DNA of 7,169 nucleotides from NCBI GenBank assembly GCA_009786775.1, contig WQRL01000061.1, positions 1-7,169 on the forward strand. Direction: 5' to 3'. The stretch is from Oscillospiraceae bacterium. GTDB taxonomy: Bacteria > Bacillota > Clostridia > Oscillospirales > Oscillospiraceae. Positions 1 through 5,934 of the stretch are shown here, piece after piece. The notes under the pieces were generated by a model. It had not been told where the DNA came from. It searched no databases and saw nothing but the letters and a program-made list of their open reading frames with translations. Numbering within the stretch: the stretch's first letter is position 1; each line of letters opens with the position of its first letter. Made by a program: the position numbers and the translations under genes.

Positions 1-2354
1 CCATTTGACACTACAGCTATTCGCATTTCCTGCGCTGCAGAAGTCGGAGACCAGTTCCCAGGACCTACCGCCAGCATTGGAACAACCGTTGACCACCTTG
101 CCCACATTGGTGTGGCCGCTTCAATAATATCGTCTTGACCAAACCGTCTGCCGCCTGTTGGGTTCGGCGTGTTATACCAGCCCACAAAGTGATATAACCC
201 CGCCCTTGTCGGCGTTGGAAGTGCTCCAACTGGCGTCCCGGCTCTTACAACCCTTGATGTGGGGTTGACTGCGCCGCCATTTGCATTAAATGTTACTGTC
301 ACGTTCGGCCGGGGCGTCCATCTTGCGAAGAATGTTACGTGATTGTTTATCACCCATGATGCGGTAACCGAAGCTCCTCCCGTCCGCGCTGTAAACCAAC
401 CTGCCCGTGTATAGCCCGCTCTCTCCGGAACCGGTAGCGTCCCAACCGGACTGCCGGCTCTGACCTCTCTCGTAGTGGGATTAACCGTGCCGCCGTTAGC
501 ATCAAATGTTACAGTCATATTCGGATTAATTGACCACCTTGCCCAGAACGTAGTATTGACATCCGGTGCATTCATACCCGCAGTCATCTGCGTGCCCCCT
601 GTTGCCGCTGGGGTATTAAACCAGCCTTCGAATGTAAAACCATCTCTAAAAGGATTTGTCGGAAAGGGAGTTATAGGCCTGCCGGCCTGGCCTGTCCGCA
701 CCAGCGGAGCTCGAATAGCATCGTTGAAGTCAAATTCTATTCTCACATCCCTAGGCGGTGGTGGCGCAGGCGCTGCTGCTCCGGCCTGAGTTACTGTAAT
801 ATTGCGGTATAGCCCTCCCGCAGTTATTGTCACTATCCCACTGCGGCTTGCTCCGGTGTTTGCCGGAACCTGTAATCTAACTGCGTATCGTCCAGCCGCA
901 CTCGCAAACACCCAGTCCGGATTGTAAATGATACGGTACGGCAATACATTTGTCACTAGGGATATATATATTACAGCCGCCCCGCTACCGGGATTCCAGA
1001 CAGTAGGATTTAGCGTGAGTACCGGAGCAGGATTAACGGCTCCGCTGACCACTCTGACTGTCGTTGTGAATTCCCTGCCTCCGCAGTTTGTGCGAACTCT
1101 GATGTTTGCTGTTCCTGCACTTATGCCTGTGACTCGGCCATTTGCATTAACTGTGGCTACGCCTTGGTTAGTGCTTGTCCACGTGACGCTTCTGTCTGTC
1201 GCGTTTGCAGGTAACACGTTCGCATTCAGTTGCAGTGTGCCGTTAATGCCTATATCCCCAGTATTTCCTGTAATCCCCACACTTGTGACGGGTATTGCTG
1301 AGGGAGGTGAGACCACATTGAAGTTCCGGGATGCATTGCGGCTTGCAGATCTTGGGTCGGTTTCGGGAAAACTTCGGGCTGCTATGTTGGCTGTGTGCCT
1401 TCCATTTTGTGTTGTTGTAAAGGTTCTGCTTATACTTGATGTATTTAGCTGTTCAGGGTTCAGCCAAAAACTTGAGCCGTGTGGAGGTACTATCTCTATT
1501 GCCATCCGGAATACGGTGCTTACCCCGGGAATGCTCGCCGTGCCTGATGCTGTGACTGTTGAATTTAGATTTACGTTGGCATTTTGAACCGGGGCTGTCG
1601 CATTTACAATCGGATATACCCGCGGCCCGACAAATGTATACAATGCGCCGCCCTGTATGTTGTTTACCGGAAATGCCAGAGGGTCTTCCGATGTCACCGT
1701 TTCTATGAACTCGCCCCTTAATGATGTGCCGGGCACAACCTCATAGCTGCGCCACTGAAATAATGTTGCCTGTGCCGCAAACGGATGAATTGTCGTCATT
1801 GATTCACCTTGTGGCGACACATGCTCATCGACATATACAGACAGCATATGCCCGCCCCTAATGACTCTAAAATGCGCATGGTAATACGTTTCTATGCCAT
1901 CCTCTTCATGAGATGTGAAGAACATATACATCGTATCTGTTTCGACTTCAAATATACCGCCGAGGGTTCTTACTATTCTCTCAGAGTCCGGAGCTGTGAG
2001 GTCTGCAAGCAGAATTGTGAAATCTTCAATGTCGAAATCCCATAATGTGCTTGTCACTGCCAGTTTTGCCCGGCCGCCGAAGTAGTCCAGAATATTTATT
2101 TCAAAAGGAAAATCGCTTGCACTAAAGCCGGAAAAATGAAGGCCCGCTGCATTGGTGCGGATAGGTGCAATTTGCGCAATATCATAGCCTATTGACACTT
2201 CGCTTAACTCGCCGCCTTCACGCATTAACGTACCGGATTCTTCAAAACCGTCAACTTCTTCCAAAAGCACCGCAAATGCGCCAATTGAGAACGACAGTGT
2301 CATCAGCAGTGCCAGTAACACTGCGACGGAGTTTTTTAATATCTTCTTAGTCAT
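1..2354 (-). CDS. Secreted multi-domain surface protein (BIG2, BACON, InlB-type repeats), 3' end outside window
   Basis: The minus strand is open without a stop from ATG at 2354 to the window edge (784 codons seen). Residues 1-28 form a signal peptide: Lys-rich start, hydrophobic core, likely cleavage after AFA. Residues 29 to about 240 match nothing I recognise, and about 240-350 look like beta-sandwich material. A BIG2 domain spans about 353-436 (LQLNANVLPANAT, VTWTSTN, GRVTGISAGTA). A BACON domain spans about 445-524 (NPTVWNPGSG, PANTGASRSG, ITVTQAG). An Ala/Pro linker follows. Three Listeria-Bacteroides (InlB B) repeats occupy about 534-755, marked by VTFDANGG or VTFNANGG, GW(F/Y) and WARW or FARW. 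A second BACON domain begins at about 762 and is cut off. Known members of these families are extracellular adhesive or carbohydrate-associated modules. The ligand and the cell anchor cannot be seen here. A possible ribosome binding site AGGGTGG lies 10 nt before the start. Confidence 0.9.
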   Translation of the reverse strand, partial: MTKKILKNSVAVLLALLMTLSFSIGAFAVLLEEVDGFEESGTLMREGGELSEVSIGYDIAQIAPIRTNAAGLHFSGFSASDFPFEINILDYFGGRAKLAVTSTLWDFDIEDFTILLADLTAPDSERIVRTLGGIFEVETDTMYMFFTSHEEDGIETYYHAHFRVIRGGHMLSVYVDEHVSPQGESMTTIHPFAAQATLFQWRSYEVVPGTSLRGEFIETVTSEDPLAFPVNNIQGGALYTFVGPRVYPIVNATAPVQNANVNLNSTVTASGTASIPGVSTVFRMAIEIVPPHGSSFWLNPEQLNTSSISRTFTTTQNGRHTANIAARSFPETDPRSASRNASRNFNVVSPPSAIPVTSVGITGNTGDIGINGTLQLNANVLPANATDRSVTWTSTNQGVATVNANGRVTGISAGTANIRVRTNCGGREFTTTVRVVSGAVNPAPVLTLNPTVWNPGSGAAVIYISLVTNVLPYRIIYNPDWVFASAAGRYAVRLQVPANTGASRSGIVTITAGGLYRNITVTQAGAAAPAPPPPRDVRIEFDFNDAIRAPLVRTGQAGRPITPFPTNPFRDGFTFEGWFNTPAATGGTQMTAGMNAPDVNTTFWARWSINPNMTVTFDANGGTVNPTTREVRAGSPVGTLPVPERAGYTRAGWFTARTGGASVTASWVINNHVTFFARWTPRPNVTVTFNANGGAVNPTSRVVRAGTPVGALPTPTRAGLYHFVGWYNTPNPTGGRRFGQDDIIEAATPMWARWSTVVPMLAVGPGNWSPTSAAQEMRIAVVSN

Positions 2355-2384
2355 AAATATTGTACCACCCTGTCCTTAATTTTG

Positions 2385-2412
2385 ATAGTATTTTTTGCAG
2401 TTTCTTAACCAA
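2385..2412 (-). promoter_or_regulatory. Possible promoter of the surface-protein gene
   Basis: On the minus strand TTGGTT (2407-2412) is followed after 16 nt by TACTAT (2385-2390), about 30 nt upstream of the start codon. The match to the sigma-A consensus is only 3/6 and 4/6. TTGGTTAAG is directly repeated here, so it could be a binding site instead. If this promoter is the real one, the hairpins at 2444-2502 lie upstream of the transcript and not in it. Confidence 0.3.
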
Positions 2413-2443
2413 CTTAACCAATCATAGGCACTCACCTCTTTTC

Positions 2444-2502
2444 AGCGTCTGGCGCAATTGCACCGGTACGCTTCTCACGCTTTTTTAGCTTTCAAAAAGC
2501 GT
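2444..2502. repeat. Cluster of inverted repeats sharing an AGCGT/ACGCT core
   Basis: Two potential hairpins sit side by side. One has arms ACGCTTTTT (2477-2485) and AAAAAGCGT (2494-2502) around 8 nt. The other has outer arms AGCGT (2444-2448) and ACGCT (2468-2472) enclosing a second stem, GGCGC/GCACC on the plus strand, around AATT. That inner stem pairs fully only as minus-strand RNA, through a G-U pair. All four outer arms share the same core, so alternative pairings are possible. No T-run follows on either strand, so it is not a normal intrinsic terminator. It could be a minus-strand leader RNA or a set of protein sites. Confidence 0.45.
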
Positions 2503-2543
2503 ATCACATTTGCTGGAGCAAAAATATTTGTTCCCGTCTTTAA

Positions 2544-2583
2544 TTTTCGTTAGTTTTCGTTAGTTTTCGTTGCTTTTCATTAG
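2544..2583. promoter_or_regulatory. Four 10-bp tandem repeats resembling Spo0A boxes
   Basis: Four head-to-tail units read TTTTCGTTAG, TTTTCGTTAG, TTTTCGTTGC and TTTTCATTAG with no gap. On the minus strand units 1 and 2 contain TAACGAA, which matches the Spo0A box TGNCGAA at five of six specified bases. Units 3 and 4 match four. The spacing is exactly 10 bp, one helical turn, as known for adjacent 0A boxes bound by Spo0A. The third core (2566-2572) overlaps the -35 region of the downstream promoter. The downstream gene encodes a Spo0A-like DNA-binding domain, so an autoregulatory operator is inferred. Confidence 0.6.
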
Positions 2584-2598
2584 GTGCTGCGCTATAAT
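2570..2598 (+). promoter_or_regulatory. Sigma-A-type promoter of the Spo0A-like regulator gene
   Basis: A perfect -10 box TATAAT (2593-2598) is preceded after 17 nt by TTGCTT (2570-2575), a poor -35 box with 3/6 matches. The expected transcript start is near 2605, giving a leader of about 60 nt. A good -10 with a weak -35 overlapped by protein-binding repeats is typical of an activator-dependent promoter. Confidence 0.65.
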
Positions 2599-2663
2599 GA
2601 GGCAATCTTGTTAATGCTTAATGCAAATATAGTCACAAAGAGGGGGAATTCATCATTAATCCA

Positions 2664-3437
2664 TTGAAACTACTGCTGGTAGAGGACGACCCTGTCGAAT
2701 GTGCGCAATATGTTAGTTATGTTACCCCGCTAGATGATGTACGATTGATTGGTGTGACAAACAATGCATATAGCGCTCTTGAGTTGGTGAGGGATAATAT
2801 CCCGGACGTAATCATTTTGGATATTGAGCTGCACAAAGGCAGCGGCAATGGCGTTACCTTTTTAGCCTCACTCAGGGAGAAACATCCTAATTTAACCCCT
2901 TACACGCTGGTCACAACTAACAATGTTAGCCAGATAACCCATCACCAAGTTCGTGAATTAGGCGCTGATTTTGTTATGCTTAAAACTCAGGAGGACTACA
3001 GTGCCAAGGTTGTGATTGACTACATCAGAGCACTTAGGGTGACCCTGCACAAAATCCAAAAGCAAAAGCGCGAAAGAGGCGAGCTTCCAGAGATTCCACC
3101 CGAAGAGAGAGCCAAGAGGTTGCGTCTGCGCATATCTGCTGAAGTTGACAAAATCGGCTTAAGCCCAAAGATGCGGGGACGGACGTACTTAGTTGAAGCC
3201 ATAATGATGAAGATAGATGATCAGCAAAACATCATTAAAACCATAGCAAAGAAAAACGAGAAAACAGATGCCAGCGTTGAGCGTGCTATGCAAAATGCCA
3301 TCAACAAGGCCTGGAGCATAATGAACACGGAAGACCTTGAGAACCTGTATACAGCAAGAATTAATCCGGAAAAAGGAGTGCCTACATTATCGGAGTTCAT
3401 CTGGCACTACACAAATAAGCTCAAAACTGAATATTAA
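2664..3437 (+). CDS. Response regulator with Spo0A-like DNA-binding domain
   Basis: A cytoplasmic two-component response regulator of 257 residues, close to Spo0A's length (about 267). The receiver domain is at about 1-125, with acidic residues Glu7, Asp8 and Asp9, phosphoacceptor Asp53 (IILDIEL), switch Thr84/85 and Lys107. A charged linker spans about 129-155. The output domain at about 157-257 matches the Spo0A C-terminal domain: IGLSPKMRG, YLVEAI, SVERAMQNAINKAWS (compare RVERAIRHAIEVAWS in Spo0A) and PTLSEFI near the end. It diverges too far in the receiver and linker to be called Spo0A itself; a paralog paired with the kinase at 3699 is the best reading. The start is uncertain. TTG at 2664 lies 17 nt after the G-run of the ribosome binding site; an AUU codon at 2655 would be spaced better. 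A TAA at 2619 closes the frame upstream, and no ATG or GTG lies between. Confidence 0.9.
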   Translation: MKLLLVEDDPVECAQYVSYVTPLDDVRLIGVTNNAYSALELVRDNIPDVIILDIELHKGSGNGVTFLASLREKHPNLTPYTLVTTNNVSQITHHQVRELGADFVMLKTQEDYSAKVVIDYIRALRVTLHKIQKQKRERGELPEIPPEERAKRLRLRISAEVDKIGLSPKMRGRTYLVEAIMMKIDDQQNIIKTIAKKNEKTDASVERAMQNAINKAWSIMNTEDLENLYTARINPEKGVPTLSEFIWHYTNKLKTEY

Positions 3438-3540
3438 GGCCACTAAACTGACAGCATTCCCATTACCCCACACAGACAAACATAAACCAACGAAACAAAA
3501 TCACATGTACAAACTGCTTTTTTGATTCTTTTGCCTTAAC

Positions 3541-3563
3541 CTTGTATGCATAAAACATACAAG
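3541..3563 (+). promoter_or_regulatory. Perfect inverted repeat overlapping the peptide gene's ribosome binding site
   Basis: CTTGTATG (3541-3548) and CATACAAG (3556-3563) are exact reverse complements around 7 nt. The right arm includes the first three bases of the Shine-Dalgarno run AAGGAGGG (3561-3568). In RNA the stem would partly hide that site. In DNA the dyad could bind a dimeric regulator. Confidence 0.5.
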
Positions 3564-3575
3564 GAGGGCACCAAG

Positions 3576-3620
3576 ATGTGGGGATACATTTGGGAACTAT
3601 TTCGAAACATTATCGGTTAA
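3576..3620 (+). CDS. Candidate 14-residue peptide gene between regulator and kinase
   Basis: ATG at 3576 follows an excellent ribosome binding site (GGAGG at 3563-3567, 8 nt spacing) and reads MWGYIWELFRNIIG before TAA at 3618. The product is short, aromatic and hydrophobic, with one Glu and one Arg, no cysteine and no signal peptide. It lies 138 nt after the regulator's stop and 78 nt before the kinase start, between a small dyad and a large hairpin. Its ribosome binding site is better than that of either neighbour, which is the main argument that it is translated. I infer either a short hydrophobic signalling peptide acting with the membrane kinase, or a leader peptide controlling kinase expression. 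It has no recognised homolog, and no AgrB-type processing enzyme is seen nearby. Confidence 0.6.
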   Translation: MWGYIWELFRNIIG

Positions 3621-3636
3621 TCAACTAGCAAAACAA

Positions 3637-3679
3637 ACAATGCACCGGCCTAATCACTGGATTTTGGCCGGTGCGTTGT
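3637..3679 (+). promoter_or_regulatory. Strong RNA hairpin between peptide and kinase genes
   Basis: ACAATGCACCGGCC (3637-3650) pairs with GGCCGGTGCGTTGT (3666-3679): 14 pairs including one G-U. The 15-nt loop can add AATC/GATT. No T-run follows; the next bases are the GTAGGTAGGTG region that serves as the kinase's ribosome binding site. It is therefore not a standard terminator. Attenuation, RNA processing or mRNA protection that sets the peptide-to-kinase ratio are possible roles. Confidence 0.6.
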
Positions 3680-3698
3680 GTAGGTAGGTGAAATCCAA

Positions 3699-5180
3699 TT
3701 GGAATCGCCTTTGATTCTCTTTACTGTGCTAATAATCAGCCAATATGGGGTTCTAAAAATTTTGGACTTAAAACTCTCCGGCAAGAAGCAACTAAAAGTA
3801 ATATCTGGTGTTTTGCTTTCGGCGCTGCTGGTGTACGGGGCAAATGCGCTCGTGTGGCTCTTACCCAGCATCAGATTTGTGCTTATAGTTTTAATTTTGG
3901 CAGTGTTTTTAAGCGCAACCACCAAGTCAAAATTTAGTTCAGGATTCACCGCGACAGTTATATCTGTGGGCATAAGTTATGGAATTATCGCACTTTGCGC
4001 CATTGCCTCCGCAACGATAGTGTTTCTTGTAACGCAGTCAACAGGTTATGCCGCCACTGCGGCAGCGACAGGCCTGACGGTATTAATGGGATGCGCCGTT
4101 ATCATCCTTTTGTTTCGGATTAGGAGGTTTAAGAGGGGAATGCTATTCCTTAAAGAAAAAGCCATCGGTACTATTGGGCTGTTCCTAAGTATATCAATCA
4201 TGCTAAGCCTCGTCTTTGTTTATATATTAGATGCAAACGCGGAGCAGGGTGTTTGGATTGTTATTATCATCGCGCTATGCTTAATCGGTCTTATTGGGTG
4301 GTGGCGAAGGGGCTTGACAAAGCTGTACCGCAAAAGAATGACCGAGCGCAATATACAAGAATATATAAAAATTGCAGCCGAAAAAGATGATGAAATCCGG
4401 CTGCTGCGCAAGGACAATGAGTTGATGGCAAAGCTCATCCACAGGGACAATAAACTGCTGCCGTCACTTATTGATTCAGTTGTGCTGCTTCACAGAAACT
4501 CTGTTGAAAAGCCTCAAGAAAATCAAGATGAGGCAGGGCGAATTCTTGAACATATTCAGCAACTTATGGCTGACAGGGCAAAGGTTTTGAAATTGGCACA
4601 GCCCTACAACGAAAAACCAACCTTAGAAGAAAATACAGTACTCAGTGGCTTGCTTGGTCACATGGCTACGCGGGCCGCCAAGGAGGAAATTGAGTTTGAA
4701 ACTTCTGTGCAGGCCGACACAGGAACGCTGATAGTGTCATATATTTCTACACTGAAGTTTCAAACACTTTGTGCCGATTTAATAGAAAATGCAATAATTG
4801 CCACAGCTAAAAGTAAATGCAAAAAGATACTCTTCACATTTACTTCAAAGGATAATGTTTTTGAGATTTGTGTACAGGACAGCGGTATGTCTTTTGAATT
4901 GGAAACCTTAGCGAATTTGGGAATCACAAAAACTTCCACTCATCTTGACGATGGTGGAAGCGGCATCGGCTATATGACAATTTTCGAAATAATCAGAGAA
5001 TGCAATGCCAGCCTTGTAATTTCAGAGTATTGCTCAGAACCGTGCAGCTATACCAAATCAGTATCAATCCGATTTGACGGCAACTTCTCTTACAACCTTC
5101 TAGGTGGCAGGGCAAATGAGTTCAAAGCCATGAGAGATGCGCTGACAAGGCCAAACGGCTCTATTTCTACAAGTCATTGA
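3699..5180 (+). CDS. Multi-pass membrane GHKL sensor histidine kinase
   Basis: The 493-residue protein starts at TTG (3699). TAG at 3681-3683 closes the frame upstream, GGTG lies 8 nt before the start, and later starts would cut the first membrane segment. Hydrophobic stretches at about 4-22, 34-55, 59-73, 83-111, 117-139, 156-177 and 184-201 suggest six or seven membrane spans. A charged, probably coiled segment (about 205-245) leads to the likely phosphoacceptor His248 in LIHRDNKLLP. The ATP-binding domain shows the N-box around Asn364 (LIENAI), the G1 box QDSG (Asp394) and the G2 box GGSGIGY. This plan, a membrane sensor bundle with no extracellular PAS or Cache domain followed by a short GHKL catalytic unit, resembles the AgrC-like class that often senses peptides. 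The Spo0A-like regulator encoded upstream is the expected partner. Confidence 0.88.
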   Translation: MESPLILFTVLIISQYGVLKILDLKLSGKKQLKVISGVLLSALLVYGANALVWLLPSIRFVLIVLILAVFLSATTKSKFSSGFTATVISVGISYGIIALCAIASATIVFLVTQSTGYAATAAATGLTVLMGCAVIILLFRIRRFKRGMLFLKEKAIGTIGLFLSISIMLSLVFVYILDANAEQGVWIVIIIALCLIGLIGWWRRGLTKLYRKRMTERNIQEYIKIAAEKDDEIRLLRKDNELMAKLIHRDNKLLPSLIDSVVLLHRNSVEKPQENQDEAGRILEHIQQLMADRAKVLKLAQPYNEKPTLEENTVLSGLLGHMATRAAKEEIEFETSVQADTGTLIVSYISTLKFQTLCADLIENAIIATAKSKCKKILFTFTSKDNVFEICVQDSGMSFELETLANLGITKTSTHLDDGGSGIGYMTIFEIIRECNASLVISEYCSEPCSYTKSVSIRFDGNFSYNLLGGRANEFKAMRDALTRPNGSISTSH

Positions 5181-5794
5181 GTACCCATTCTGTCTGCCCA
5201 TTCGTTATGTCCATGCTCTCGCATTTTCGTCAAAAGCTCTGCAAAGGATTTCTGACCAAAATTCCTTCGGCTAGTCAGAGATTCAAGTGAGTCCAGCTTC
5301 AAAAGCGACTCTACTGTACTTATTCCCTCCTTGATGAGATGGTTGCAAATACGGCTGGACAGCCCTAGCTGCGAAACGGCTTGTTTCCGTGACTCTAACA
5401 GAAAATCAACCGAAGGGTCAATAGGCATCCCATTATTGATATTCTCAATTGCAATGAGCAGTTTTTCAATTTGAGCAGCCGCATCATTTATGCGGGCTTT
5501 ATGGTGTGCTACAATTGCTGAAACGCTCATCATGCTTTTTTTCGACGGATGTCTGAGTTTTAACAAAGCCTTTCCGACAATCTGACGGACACTCTCCCCG
5601 CTTATATTACCGAGAAACACGCCGGTTTCCTTAAAGCTATAACCATGCCTGAAACAACTCTCAAGACATGCCTGCTCCTGCGGGCTTAATGTAGCAAGTG
5701 CCTTCAAAATCCCGCAGACATAGGCATCCCCATAATCAAAATCACTACGAAAAACTTGACAATATATTTTTTCTGCATATTCGTTATCTGTCAT
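5174..5794 (-). CDS. Sigma region 4-like HTH fused to RNA polymerase alpha-CTD-like domain
   Basis: The 206-residue protein starts at ATG 5794 with AAGGTG 8 nt upstream. Residues 31-88 resemble sigma-70 region 4: LSPQEQ, then the helix-turn-helix with ESVRQIVGKALLKLRHP, the signature ending of primary sigma factors. There is no region 2 or 3, so it cannot recognise a -10 box as a sigma factor does. Residues about 95-120 are probably helical. Residues 140-196 resemble the RNA polymerase alpha C-terminal domain. Aligned by eye to E. coli alpha, Arg148, Asn151, Gly180, Lys182, Ser183 and Glu186 fall on the UP-element contacts R265, N268, G296, K298, S299 and E302; only C269 is replaced, by His152. 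A DNA-binding transcription regulator is inferred; its targets are unknown. Its stop lies inside the last codons of the convergent kinase gene. Confidence 0.82.
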   Translation of the reverse strand: MTDNEYAEKIYCQVFRSDFDYGDAYVCGILKALATLSPQEQACLESCFRHGYSFKETGVFLGNISGESVRQIVGKALLKLRHPSKKSMMSVSAIVAHHKARINDAAAQIEKLLIAIENINNGMPIDPSVDFLLESRKQAVSQLGLSSRICNHLIKEGISTVESLLKLDSLESLTSRRNFGQKSFAELLTKMREHGHNEWADRMGTQ

Positions 5795-5834
5795 TTTATG
5801 AACACCTTACCCCATAAATATTTTCATCAAACGA

Positions 5835-5863
5835 ATGATACAGTCTGTCAGGCTACATGTCAA
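5835..5863 (-). promoter_or_regulatory. Strong sigma-A promoter of the sigma4/alpha-CTD-like gene
   Basis: On the minus strand a perfect TTGACA (5858-5863) is followed after 17 nt by TATCAT (5835-5840, 5/6). Transcription would start near 5828, leaving a leader of about 34 nt before ATG 5794. Confidence 0.75.
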
Positions 5864-5934
5864 TAAAAATAACGCCTAAACAGTGCCGCTAAAACTACCT
5901 CCATATCTTATAATGAGCTAGGGTGGTGTTAGCA

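Larger units (their letters stand above)
2355..2663. other. Divergent intergenic control region
   Basis: This 309-nt gap separates the surface-protein gene (minus strand) from the Spo0A-like regulator gene (plus strand). I see no protein gene in it. From left to right it holds a weak minus-strand promoter candidate, a cluster of inverted repeats at 2444-2502, an A/T-rich stretch, four 10-bp tandem repeats at 2544-2583, a TATAAT promoter, a tandem heptamer TTAATGC at 2611-2624 in the regulator's leader, and a G-rich ribosome binding site at 2639-2646. Confidence 0.8.

Noticed and set aside
475..1587. Plus-strand open frames at 475-789 and 928-1587
   Set aside because: They lie antisense to the continuous minus-strand surface-protein frame, which has a signal peptide and recognisable domains. 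Their translations look like no protein.
1809..2350. Plus-strand open frames at 1809-2045 and 2165-2350
   Set aside because: Antisense to the N-terminal half of the surface protein, with no ribosome binding site or domain.
2413..2502. Known riboswitch class (cyclic-di-GMP I or II considered)
   Set aside because: The conserved core sequences of those classes are not present; only simple stems can be supported.
2544..2583. CRISPR-like or microsatellite repeat
   Set aside because: The units are 10 bp with no spacers and stop at the promoter; phased protein sites explain them better.
2664..3437. Calling the regulator spo0A itself
   Set aside because: The output domain matches, but the receiver and linker differ widely from Spo0A and a dedicated kinase is adjacent. 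A paralog fits better, although the rest of the genome is not visible.
3337..3525. Plus-strand frame overlapping the end of the regulator gene, including a 6-codon ATG frame at 3505-3525
   Set aside because: Out of frame with the regulator, low-complexity tail, and no ribosome binding site before either start.
3576..3620. AgrD-type cyclic peptide precursor
   Set aside because: No cysteine or serine for a thiolactone or lactone ring, no acidic C-terminal tail, and no AgrB-like gene in the window.
3637..3679. Rho-independent terminator
   Set aside because: The stem is strong but no T-run follows on the plus strand, and the sequence leads straight into the kinase ribosome binding site.
3650..3973. 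Minus-strand frame opposite the kinase start
   Set aside because: Antisense shadow of the kinase membrane region and the hairpin; no supporting start signal.
5909..5914. TATAAT as the XRE gene's promoter
   Set aside because: No acceptable -35 box lies 16-18 nt upstream, and the predicted transcript would begin inside the ribosome binding site.
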